A model generated the notes under the pieces. The model was not told the DNA's origin. It worked only from the letters and a program-made list of their open reading frames with translations, and did not search any database. From positions 18,042,001 to 18,106,000 of the forward strand of contig OZ316897.1 of NCBI GenBank assembly GCA_973895155.1: 64,000 bases of DNA. Direction: 5' to 3'. Source of the DNA: Marsupella aquatica. Taxonomy: Eukaryota > Marchantiophyta. The translations under genes were made by a program, and so were the position numbers. This document shows, one piece after another, positions 52,501-62,547 of the stretch; positions within the stretch are counted from its first letter, which is position 1; each line of letters opens with the position of its first letter.

Positions 52501-55500
52501 TCGTGGCCGGTCGCTTGTTCAGGAAAACGTGTGATGCGTACAGATTCATGCAAATTGACCACGGCGCAGGAAGCTGAAATTTGGAAGGGAGTCTCTTTGT
52601 GCTAGCGCCTTCCGTATACCCGCTCAAAAACATATCATCAGTGAATTGGTTCAACGACAAGGGCAGCTGAATCTTCCTTTGATTTGCAAGTTGTTAAAAA
52701 TTGGGTTCAAGATGGCTGTAAGTAGCAGCTACTGGGATGAAGCAGTGGCAGTCTACTACTTCGGTGCAATCTACTACTTCGGTGCATCAAGGAGGGCAAC
52801 AACAGCCTTCCTTCTGGCGAGTTTCCCTTCTTCGTTATCCATGACCAGCATTGTGTATATCCAAGATGCTGAACTGTTTGTGTAAGCAGTTAATCGGCGG
52901 AGCTTCCAGAATTCTTGGTGAGATAGCAATTAGTGACCTCAGTTCCCAGGTGGTCTGGTCCCGGTATGGCTACTAAAACCGATGAATTTTGTGCATCCGA
53001 ACTGGAGGAAGAAAATTCTAGCTTCGCGGAATGAATGATATACCGCACAAGATTGACGGGAGCATTTCAGTACTGGCACCTGCAGCTCCCATTGTAACAA
53101 AGGACTGCAATCCCAGCATCGATTGGCATTTCAACCAGTGACAATTTTGTCATTGGCATGTGTACAAATGCTGGCAAGTTGTACCGATTGATTCGCAAGA
53201 GTCGGACAACAAATCCCTGAACTTGTTAAAGCAGGGATAACTTGGACAGCCCAACACGGTGTCTTGAGCAAGAGACTTTCAAGTTGCATAAAAAACTGAA
53301 AATAGATTTAGATGGGATCCTGGACATTTCTCTTTTCCACCCCAAGATGTTGGGTAGTCCAACTTATCCAAGCGTCTCCCGTCTCTGTATATCGTTGGGC
53401 CTCTGTTCAATGCACCTATTCGCCAAAATGGTATAAAAGAATCGGAGACTATCGTAAGTCAAACGATGGGCACCATAATTGAGTATAGAAAATGATCAGG
53501 GAGCCTGTATAGTCAATGTTTGGGATCGATGTGGTTGATTCAGTTTTAAAGCAAGTGTGCGAACTGAAGTGCGGAGCTTTAGGTTACAGATCTGAATAAC
53601 AATGCAGTACCGCTTTATGGGTGTCACTTGTGCACATGGTGTTACATCAGAAGAACTGGATGAATGATGATCAGAGTTCAACACCTGCCGTCTTTGAATC
53701 ATTTTACATTGTTCTCACATGTTTCAGAGCGTTGTTTTTATCACATGAGAGATTGACTTTGGCGTCGAGTCATTGCACTGGACGTATATTAATTGGGAAC
53801 CTTCGTTCGTGCTACGGATCCCCGCTGGAAGCTAGATACTGGTTTATCACGGAAAGGCAACTGAATCGGACTCTTGAGACTCGGACTCCAAACTCGTTTA
53901 TTTCTTGAGATATGAAATAGCATGAAAGAGTCTGTTACGCATGATGCCACACGAACAAGTCGTCTTTCAGCAGCAATGAAGACTTGCCTTCCTTGGTCAA
54001 TTCCCCCTTCCATCGGTTGGGCCACCTTGATCAGTTTCCTTGTCGATCATTTGCGACCAATCTTCTCGATCAATTTCCTGTTCATCTGTTCTCAACAATT
54101 GAACATAAGTGATCAATTACAGTGACCCTTTTTGACACCAGGACGTGAATTATCGTGTAATGATATAACAGTGTCCTGCTCGAACAAAGGTGAGATGACT
54201 TCTTTTGTGCAAATGACGTCAGATCGTTTAATTAAATAAAACTTAGCTCCTTTCTATGCTGTCATTTGCTGTATTTCGAAGGTCGTGAAGTTAAAATTCT
54301 AGGTTGCTGCTGATGTCACGGCCGTTGCGTGTTGAATTTGTCCCCGTGTCACAAGACAAGTATCCCTCATCGGACAGTGCGATTCATTGCTGGGATGGGG
54401 GACTGCTTGATCGCTCCACTGCAGTCTCAGTTTGAATGCTGGGGTCGCTGATCTAATCAGAGATATCCTTGTCGACGAGCTAAAGGGAACCCTGGTCTCC
54501 TCCATTCTTTGAGTCATGTTAGACTTTCGAATGTAGTGGCGGCAATCAAGATAACAGTTGGGAACTGTTAAAGAGTGCTACGATGCTCAAGGATAATTAC
54601 ACATCTGGGTTTCTGCGATTGTGATGCCGCGTCACAACTCAGCCGTTGATGGTGACCTTTGTATTTGAAATATAAAAATTGCTTGAATGACTTGGTCTTC
54701 TGCACGGACGTATCGCAGGTAAAGCAAATGATACAGACCAACGCTTCAGAAACCGGAATTTCCCTGAATTGTTAGCTTGTCAAGAATGAAAACTAAAAGT
54801 CAATCGAAATATCTGTACAACTGGTAATTCGAGTTGTACCTAGCTACAGTAAGCAACGTTTTCGTCGTGGAATCGTGCACAGTTTGTTTTGGTTCCCTCA
54901 CTCAAGATAAGCATTCAAGACATTGTGGGCTATGAGATGCCACCCAAAACTAGAGCTTCTATTCCAAGTTTGAGCTACTACTATTTTTGTTGTTTCCCTC
55001 CGCTTTTCACAATTCAAGATTAACCCAATGAAATTTCATGCAAATTGAAGTTTTACTTGGTAAAAAGACAAGTAAAGAACAAATCTCAAAATGCCGTGCA
55101 AAGCCTTATAAGATGGGCATTCTCTTCCATAAAGTATAGAGAAAAACCTTGAAGAGACTTAAATGAACCTACGTTCACGAATCTGTAATTCATTGTTTAG
55201 TGGGTGGTTCAAGTTTCAGAGAAATAAAAGGTCTACACTTTCAGACAAAAAAGAATGACGACGTCCGGTTTGTCACAGCCAGGGCATATCGAGTAAATAA
55301 AGAAGATAGCTAATGAGAACTTGTTATTGATTTTTGACACGTCGTTACCACCTGAGCACGGCAATGAAAGATAGAACCAGGAAAGCTGTAATTTATTTAA
55401 TCGAGTACACTAAGTCAGTTCAAAAAGACATTTGCTTAGCCTGAAACCTCGCTTTAATTGTCATTGATTGCTCCCCGCTCCTGCATAGGAAATAAGAGTT

Positions 55501-57300
55501 TTAAACTTCGACGGGACAATTAAAACGTGAAGTACCCTGGCTCTGAAAGTACATCCAGTGCCGATCCCTGTCCACTATATATAAGCTTGTCCATGACCTG
55601 TCACTGCAATTTCTGGCACGCGGTCTGTACAATTATTTCCCAGGTTGATGATTTAGTTCATCCCAGCTGGACCATGCTTGAACCGTACTATAGGAGCACA
55701 GTCCGTTGGGGAGGTTCACAAGGTTGTGGATAGTTTGGTCAACAGGAATTTGCCTTGCAGCCCTTACCTGCTCACTTGGAGTCGATCAAAAATATACTTG
55801 CACTTGGATCGGAAGGCAAAACGAAGCCATTTGTCTCTGAGTCTCTGTGCGGGGAGCGAGACCATTAGAGAGTCCTCGGCACACTCTCCAAAATAATGGA
55901 AGCCGAATGCTACTTGTTTCCGTCTGGACTCGTTATGTGGTTAGCTGCAAGCAGAAATTATAAGTTCAGAAGCTGATTGTCGTCTGAGATTGTACACACG
56001 CATAAAATAGGACGGGAAACGAGATGTAGAGACTGTTGATGAAGTTTATTTACACCGAGGGTCCAATGTATTCCCCTTGGTACAGCCAAGTTTAGTCTCT
56101 TGGTAATACACTGTCAGCTTCAGATCCCCTTCTGGATGGAGCCGAGCTAGTACATACAACTTACGACACTGTCACAACCACCATTGCGTTCACAGATAAT
56201 AATTCTCTTCATAATCACGAGTGGCCCGAGTCGAAGCCAAAACACTCGTTCCAGTCGACGTTTTGCTCTTACACAAGATCCAATAAATGCTCTGTGGTTC
56301 ATACGACACTTGACACGCTCAATTGTGTTTGTTAGGCCTAAAGTCTCGAGCTGGTTGGTGAGTTTGATGGATTGCTCAACCTCTTGTCATGTGATCAAAT
56401 TTTTCTCGAGTGTCAAGGGTCCGTTGCTTCCGCTGACTTTTCTTTTTGACATCTTTTATTCTACCGACGTCACATGTACGACTTGCCCCGCTGTGATATT
56501 TGAGATTTTTCTGGGTAGCTGTTGATTATGATCCGTCTTGTGGGCGACTTGCAGGCAAAGGCGAAGCATTTCAATTTGGAAGTGACGGGCTCTAGCTTAC
56601 ATGATCGGAGCCTACGCTCAAAGAGAGCAACGGACTGATCAGGAGCTAATCTTTCAGGTGAGAGTCATAATTCATGTTACCGATCCTAGAAATTGACAGA
56701 ACTAGTGATTACACGATCGACCGTCATCTAGGGTAACTAGAGGACTTGGTCCTGGAGTTTAGCTAGACAGATTCCATTCGGCACTTGTCATCCCCACAAG
56801 ACAAAGAAGCTTGTGGACTACTTTCGAAGCTTTGCCGGCCAGATCGAGCTGCCCGAGTCCTGTTTAATAGAGAACCCCCCATAGTCACATTGCGGGGCTG
56901 CGCACAGTTTATTCCTACCGCTCGGAGATATCGCTGTTGTTTGGTAGTTGTTCCATCCATTCCATCCGTCTGTCGCTTGGGAATCCATAGCCCATCAGCT
57001 TCGATTTCTGATGACGTGCGTGTACTTGCGACCAATGCAATTGCTGCTTTGGACATTGAAATTGGTCATGGCCAAATGTTTTACTTGGTGATCTATATTT
57101 TCAAAATATTGATCTGGTCGGACTGAGCAAGAGGTGCTTCTTGTACTAATATTGATCACAGTTTCGATTCTAGACGATAGAAAGTGCTCGCTAACCATTG
57201 CGTTGCTAAGTAACAGTTCTGTTCTTGTTCCTCAATACGTCAAGTACTCAGAATTGACCGTGGTGGGGTACCACTGTTGTATCTGTGGAAGTTTTCAGAT
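49540..57300. repeat. Decayed, internally duplicated non-coding region
   Basis: No intact gene. Diverged direct duplications are visible: ~50,284-51,470 with ~52,747-53,950; ~51,497-51,690 with ~54,636-54,850; ~52,066-52,425 with ~56,464-56,782. Shared landmarks are GGTCCCGGTATGGCTACT, GGAAGTGACGGGCTC and CATGATCGGAGCCTACG. Identity is by eye around 75-85 percent with many indels, so these are old. Short conserved reading frames in the third pair suggest an eroded gene family. Confidence 0.6.
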
Positions 57301-57615
57301 GATTATGAAACTTGATTAACGTAAGGCACAATAGTGCGTTTAAATACATGAATGGAGTGGGGTCCAAGTGCGTGAGCAAAGGAAAACGACAAGTAAACTC
57401 TGACCAGGAATATAAGTAGTTGAGTCAGTCTAAGTGGGCGCAGCCAGATAGGACAGAAAGAGGATCAGAGTCAAACGGGATCGACCAGACAGCCTACCGA
57501 CCGGCAGCAAGCTCAAGGTAGTCAGTAAGATCCGATGCAGCCAGAGTGTACAGTAACCACATCTGACAGCGAGGCATGGGAGCAGGCAAGAGACAAGACC
57601 GCGTGAGTTTCAACA

Positions 57616-57626
57616 CCTCCCCTCAA
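57616..57626 (-). other. Copia polypurine tract and start of its 3' LTR
   Basis: The minus strand reads TTGAGGGGAGG followed at once by TGTTGAAACTCACG. The purine tract then TGTTG is the classical Ty1/copia PPT-LTR junction. The LTR therefore begins at 57615 and runs leftward. A TATA-like CTTATATTCC is at about 57,412. Its outer end was not found. The 5' LTR lies beyond the window because a gypsy element interrupts gag. Confidence 0.7.
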
Positions 57627-57628
57627 CC

Positions 57629-58234
57629 ATGGCTCGCAAAGATTCAGGAGGAGAGTGTGCTGTGATAATTATATGGAACGTCGGTATGGTAACTGAATCT
57701 ATCCAAATCAAATTTTGTACATTGGATAGAAACCACCATGGCGCAGGAGGAGATGACATTAAGGGAATCGGCGATGTCACTCGTTCTTTCCTTGTTGGGA
57801 TTTATCTCAGCATTGTCGCGAAGTGTTTAGGGTTTAGGGTTTATGATTACCTAGTGTGTAATCATAGTGATTCATTAGGACCGGAGGAGAGACCCCTTGG
57901 TGGGCAATCGGAAGAAACACCTATTGAGCCGCAGGCAGGTGCATCAACGGAGACTGATCGAGCTAGGGAGCTAATAGTCCCTGTAGAGCCAAGTGCTCCA
58001 ATGTATAAAGAGGAGTCCCGTCACCCGTTGTCAGGAGAAATAGTGAGAGTTTTCTCAGAAGAGCTGCCAAGGCGATACTATTCAGTGGCTCGAGGCCGAC
58101 GTCCAGGGATCTATACGACTTGGGAGGAGGTAGAACCCTTAGTAAGTGGCTTCCGAGGCAATAAGTACAAGTCTTTCAAGACTCGGATAGAGGCCGAGTT
58201 GTACTTAAAGAAAGAGCAGGCTAGAGCTTTCTAG
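57629..58234 (+). CDS. Antisense ORF in copia with RNase H1 HBD/viroplasmin-like domain
   Basis: 201 codons from an ATG in good context (AACCATGG). The N-terminal half is unrecognised. Residues ~147-195 (RRYYSVARGRRPGIYTTWEE, FRGNKYKSFKT, EAELYLKK) match the hybrid-binding domain of eukaryotic RNase H1, also seen in caulimovirus viroplasmin proteins. It binds RNA/DNA hybrids. The ORF runs opposite to the copia genes, between the pol stop (58321) and the PPT (57616-57626), so it is part of the element. It has no RNase H catalytic domain. It might be expressed from an antisense promoter in the 3' LTR. Whether it is translated is unknown. Confidence 0.55.
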   Translation: MARKDSGGECAVIIIWNVGMVTESIQIKFCTLDRNHHGAGGDDIKGIGDVTRSFLVGIYLSIVAKCLGFRVYDYLVCNHSDSLGPEERPLGGQSEETPIEPQAGASTETDRARELIVPVEPSAPMYKEESRHPLSGEIVRVFSEELPRRYYSVARGRRPGIYTTWEEVEPLVSGFRGNKYKSFKTRIEAELYLKKEQARAF

Positions 58235-58320
58235 GTGGAGAAACTGACTATTGACACCAGTTAATCGTGGGATGCTGTAAGACAATCTCAGAGCGATGGA
58301 GATGTATCAAAGATGTGTTA

Positions 58321-61300
58321 TCATCGTAGTGGTAGCAGCTTTGCCGACCTCATTCCTAATATATCTCTATTTCTGAGAAACTTTGCTTTGGATAATGATT
58401 TAGTCAGAATGTCGGCTACCTGGTCTTCTGTTTTCACATGATGCACTGAAAGTTCTCCCTCCAAAACTCTTTCACGTACAAAGTGATGGTGAATTTCTAA
58501 GTGCTTTGTCCTCGCGTGGAAGACTGGGTTTTTGGCGAGCTTAACAGCGCTCATGTTATCGCACCTCAAATGTAAGTCTTGAAGGGATGGCACTGCAGCT
58601 TGCTCGAGATCAGTTGCTATTCCAGTGTTTTTACATTTGACCTTGGTAGGCAAGGATGTCTTACCAACCAGTTCTTCGAGTAATCGCTTTAGGTACACAC
58701 CTTCTTGGGCGCCATCTGAAAGTGCCTTATATTCTGCCTCCGTAGTCGATCGAGACACTGTTGGCTGTCTTTTGCTGCTCCATGTGATGGGACCTTCAGA
58801 CAGCTTGAAGATGTATCCTCCGGTGGATCTTCGAGTATCAGGGCATGAATTTCCCCAATCAGAATCTGTGAAGCCTTCGAGATTAAGTTGACTGTCTCTG
58901 CTGTAGAACACTCCTAGATCCAAGGTGCCACTAATGTAGCGCACGATGTGCATGGCTGCATCTAGGTGAGCTTGTTGTGGTTGACTCATGAATCTACTCA
59001 CCAGACCAACTGAGAAGGAGATGTCTGGACGAGTGTTAGTTAGATATATGAGTTTACCTACCAACTGACAATAATGTGTAGAGTCAACATCGGGGGTGTA
59101 GGACTCCGATGATAACTCAAGGCCTTCTGGAAGGGGTGTGCCCACTGGCTTGCATGTGTCCATTCCGTAGTCTTGCACAAGTTGGTCAGAATAGTGTTTC
59201 TGATGCAGTAGAATCCCTTTTTCGGTGACTAGGAAATCAACTCCGAGATATCTTTTTGTTTCTCCAAGATCCTTCATCTCGTACTTGGCCTTCAGTTGCT
59301 GCTTCAGTTCTTCAATAAGTTGTACTCCGCTGCCTGTGATTAAGAGATCGTCGACAAATAGCAGGATGATGGCAATTTTTCCTCCTTGTTGTAGGGTGTA
59401 TAGATTTGGATCTAGGGAGCTACGTATGCATCCAATTGACCTGAGAAATGAGTCGACTTCTTCATACCAGGCCCTTGGACTTTGCTTTAGTCCATATATT
59501 GACTTTCTAAGTCTGCACACGAGTTTTTCTTGACCAGGAGAGAGGAACCCGGGTGGCTGCATCATATAAATGGTTTCCTTAAGAGTCCCATTGAGAAATG
59601 CAGTGACAACGTCCATATGTGATAATGGCCATCCAAACGCAGCTGCAAGTGCCACAATGAGTCTGACAGTGGACCATTTGACTACCGGGGCAAAGGTCTC
59701 TTCGAAATCTAATCCTTCACGCTGTTCGTTTCCTCTAGCGACTACCCGAGCTTTGAACTTAATGTTTCCTGCTTGGTCAAGCTTTTCCCGAAGGACCCAT
59801 CTAGCTGATAGTGCTCGCTCTCCCAAGGGAAGGTTGACAAGTTCCCAAGTGCCATTTTTAAGATGAGCATTCATTTCAGCTTGCATGGCTTCCGTCCAAC
59901 GGGAATCAGAGAGAGCATCTTCTACAGATATATTGTCGATGGAGTCAGCTAGAAGAGCTAACAGGAGATGCTCAGTAGTTTCGGAAAGGTATGTTGTGAA
60001 ATCAGATAGCCAATAGGGATGAGATGTGAGTCGACTGGAGGGTGGACGTGACCGCTGGAGGAGACGTTGAGTAGCACGTTGTTTTGCACGACGAGCTTGA
60101 CGTGGTTCAGGGACAAGCGGTGGATCAGTGGTGGAAGCAGATGTGTCCTCGTGGGGTTCAGGCTCGGGATAGTCAATCCTGCAGTGAGGAAGATTTGGGG
60201 ATGTAGACTCGGTTGCTGGTGTGGAGTCGGTGGCTGTTGGTGTTGGAGGAGAGCCAGTTGTTGATGGAGTTGAATGTTCGGCTGGAGATTGCAAGTGGTC
60301 AGGTTCATCTTCAAGTGGAAACATATCGAGAATGCTCTCGTAGGTGGTGGCTTGTCCCGTTGAGAAGTCTCCAAGAGTTGATTCGTCAAAGACCACATTT
60401 CGGGAAACAAGAATTTTTTGAGAGATCGAGTCAAAGCATCGATATGCTTTGCTGTGGTCATCGTATCCAACAAGTATAGTACGAATGGACTTGGGTTGAA
60501 GCTTGTTACGCATCTCCTTTGGAACATGAATGTGAGCTATGCTTCCAATGATACGGAAGTGGCTGACATCAGGTTTGGTACCGGTGAGACATTTTGTTGG
60601 TGTAGAGAGATGTAATGCACGAGTGCTGCATCGGTTGTTGATGTGATTAGCCGTTTTGACTAATTCTTCCCAGAGAAAGGCTGGAAAGTTTGAGCCTATT
60701 GAGATACTCCTTACTATATCTAGAAGGGTGCGATTTTTACGTTCGGCGACTCCATTCTGATGAGGAGTTCGAGCTACAGTAAATTGCCTTCGTATCCCAT
60801 GTTGCTGACAAAATGCCATGAATAAATCAGACATATATTCTCCGTCTCGATCGCTTTGTAAGCATTTAATTTTGGTGCCTAGTGAGTTTTCGACTTCTTG
60901 TTGGAAGATCTTGAATTTTTCCAAAGCCTCATTTTTGGACTTGAGAAAGAAGACCCAAGAATGTCGAGAAAAATCATCAGTGAAGGTGATGATGTACCGG
61001 GCCCCAGAGAGAGCTAGGACCGGTAAAGGACCACAGAGGTCTGTGTGAATCAATTCCAGAGGTTTGGTGGCGCGAAAACTTGCTGATTTTGGTACTCGGT
61101 GTCGAGACTGCTTGCCTTTCACACAGGGCTCACAGATCATTTTGCTGACTGGAAGATTTGATGGAGCTCCCGTGATAAGCCCGTTTTGAGTCATGTAGCT
61201 GATGCGCTGATGACTAGAGTGACCTAGCCTTTGGTGCCAAAGTTCAGATGGAGACATCGATGGAGGTTCGACTAAGTGACACTGAGCTGACATGCTGGGA

Positions 61301-62547
61301 TGTGCTAATTTAGTGTTAGCTAAATATTTGTCCGGAGAGACGACAGGCAATTTGAGCTTATATAATCTACTATGAGGGTCTCTGTAGCCTTTGAGATAAG
61401 GCTGTGAGGGTCTCTTGGGGTCATAGACGTAGCATCTACTGGAAGTAAATAGCACTTGATGACCCTGATCTGTAAATTTACCAACAGAGAGTAAATTCCT
61501 TGTAATAGACGGCACGTACAAAACATCACGAACAGATTTATTGCCAGGAAGAGAAATACAGCCAGATCCGGATATGGGCATTTTAGAGCCATTAGCCGTG
61601 AGAACATTAGACGTAGGGGTGCTGCTGATCAGATTAGTAAGGCTACTACGATTGCGACTTATGTGAGCTGAGGCTCCGCTGTCGATGATCCAGGTCTGGT
61701 CATCAATGCCTGGAGCATCAAACTCACTGAGCATGGCCTCAATCGTAAGTGAGGATTTGGGCTCACTGGGTTCGCCAACGTCAGAGTTGTTGTCTCCGAT
61801 GTCTCCCTCAGCAAAATATGCTTTTGGTCCAGGAGCAGCCTTGATGTCTCTGATCTTGGAATGTAGGTCCTTCAGCTGAGATACGGACATTGTCTTGATC
61901 TCAGTGTCTGCAGCTTTGATGAAGCAGTCTGCTTCCCAGTGGCCTCGTTTGCCACAGAAGTTGCAGTTGCGTCGATCTGCTCCACCTTCGTAGCCTCTCT
62001 GCTGTCTTGCTCGATCGTGGCGCCCTCGTCCTCGCCCACGATGTCCTCTGCCTCCTTCTCCACGTCTCTGGTGAGCAGAGGCCAGCATAGACTGCTCGCT
62101 GCCTTCATTGCTTGATTTGCGACGAAAGTCCTCAGCCTGTAGATATTCTTCCAGATCTGCAAAAGTAGCTAGAGGGTCCTTGGCATACATGACACCGTAA
62201 GCTGACTTGAATGCTGACCAGCTTTTAGGTAGATTTCTCAACACAATCTGGATCAGTTCTTTATCGTCAACTTCCTCTCCTACACTACCGAGTTCCATCA
62301 CATGGTACTCGATCTTTTTGAGGTAGTCCTCGATAGAGGACCCTTCACATAGGCGAGCCTCGACTAGTGCAGACTTGAGGTCCAGTTTGCGCTGGATTAC
62401 AGAAGACTCATACTTCTGTTTAAGTGTTGCCCAGAGTTTGGCAGGATCACTCCGCAGCCTTCTAACAATAGGGACAATGGAATGATGAACAGTTTTGGTG
62501 AGAATAATGATTACCCTCAAAATATTTGGATGACTCACCTTCGATAT
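58321..62547 (-). CDS. Ty1/copia gag-pol polyprotein, 5' end cut by gypsy insertion
   Basis: One frame of 1,405+ codons with no internal stop. The gag/UBN2 region is ~30-140. The zinc knuckle CNFCGKRGHWEADC is ~192-205. Protease IIDSGAS has its Asp at ~286. The pre-integrase is LWHQRLGHSS. Integrase D,D,E includes IHTDLCGP (~500), QSDRDGEYM (~565) and HQNGVAER (~599). RT has TWELVNLPLG, MDVVTAFLNG and LLFVDDLLITG. RNase H has STTEAEYKALSDGAQEG, and the protein ends near ADILTKSL. The order PR-IN-RT-RH is that of Ty1/copia. The N-terminus of gag is missing because a gypsy LTR begins at 62548. The intact frame says the element was recent when interrupted. Confidence 0.95.
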   Translation of the reverse strand: MSKVSHPNILRVIIILTKTVHHSIVPIVRRLRSDPAKLWATLKQKYESSVIQRKLDLKSALVEARLCEGSSIEDYLKKIEYHVMELGSVGEEVDDKELIQIVLRNLPKSWSAFKSAYGVMYAKDPLATFADLEEYLQAEDFRRKSSNEGSEQSMLASAHQRRGEGGRGHRGRGRGRHDRARQQRGYEGGADRRNCNFCGKRGHWEADCFIKAADTEIKTMSVSQLKDLHSKIRDIKAAPGPKAYFAEGDIGDNNSDVGEPSEPKSSLTIEAMLSEFDAPGIDDQTWIIDSGASAHISRNRSSLTNLISSTPTSNVLTANGSKMPISGSGCISLPGNKSVRDVLYVPSITRNLLSVGKFTDQGHQVLFTSSRCYVYDPKRPSQPYLKGYRDPHSRLYKLKLPVVSPDKYLANTKLAHPSMSAQCHLVEPPSMSPSELWHQRLGHSSHQRISYMTQNGLITGAPSNLPVSKMICEPCVKGKQSRHRVPKSASFRATKPLELIHTDLCGPLPVLALSGARYIITFTDDFSRHSWVFFLKSKNEALEKFKIFQQEVENSLGTKIKCLQSDRDGEYMSDLFMAFCQQHGIRRQFTVARTPHQNGVAERKNRTLLDIVRSISIGSNFPAFLWEELVKTANHINNRCSTRALHLSTPTKCLTGTKPDVSHFRIIGSIAHIHVPKEMRNKLQPKSIRTILVGYDDHSKAYRCFDSISQKILVSRNVVFDESTLGDFSTGQATTYESILDMFPLEDEPDHLQSPAEHSTPSTTGSPPTPTATDSTPATESTSPNLPHCRIDYPEPEPHEDTSASTTDPPLVPEPRQARRAKQRATQRLLQRSRPPSSRLTSHPYWLSDFTTYLSETTEHLLLALLADSIDNISVEDALSDSRWTEAMQAEMNAHLKNGTWELVNLPLGERALSARWVLREKLDQAGNIKFKARVVARGNEQREGLDFEETFAPVVKWSTVRLIVALAAAFGWPLSHMDVVTAFLNGTLKETIYMMQPPGFLSPGQEKLVCRLRKSIYGLKQSPRAWYEEVDSFLRSIGCIRSSLDPNLYTLQQGGKIAIILLFVDDLLITGSGVQLIEELKQQLKAKYEMKDLGETKRYLGVDFLVTEKGILLHQKHYSDQLVQDYGMDTCKPVGTPLPEGLELSSESYTPDVDSTHYCQLVGKLIYLTNTRPDISFSVGLVSRFMSQPQQAHLDAAMHIVRYISGTLDLGVFYSRDSQLNLEGFTDSDWGNSCPDTRRSTGGYIFKLSEGPITWSSKRQPTVSRSTTEAEYKALSDGAQEGVYLKRLLEELVGKTSLPTKVKCKNTGIATDLEQAAVPSLQDLHLRCDNMSAVKLAKNPVFHARTKHLEIHHHFVRERVLEGELSVHHVKTEDQVADILTKSLSKAKFLRNRDILGMRSAKLLPLR

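Larger units (their letters stand above)
57310..62547 (-). mobile_element. Ty1/copia element, 5' truncated in window
   Basis: It comprises the 3' LTR (outer edge approximate), PPT, antisense ORF and gag-pol. Its missing 5' portion is expected to the right of the nested gypsy element, beyond the window. The left limit given is a guess. Confidence 0.7.

Noticed and set aside
56785-57126. 113-codon plus-strand ORF in the decayed region
   Set aside because: An overlapping minus-strand ORF is equally plausible, neither has a domain and the surroundings are eroded.
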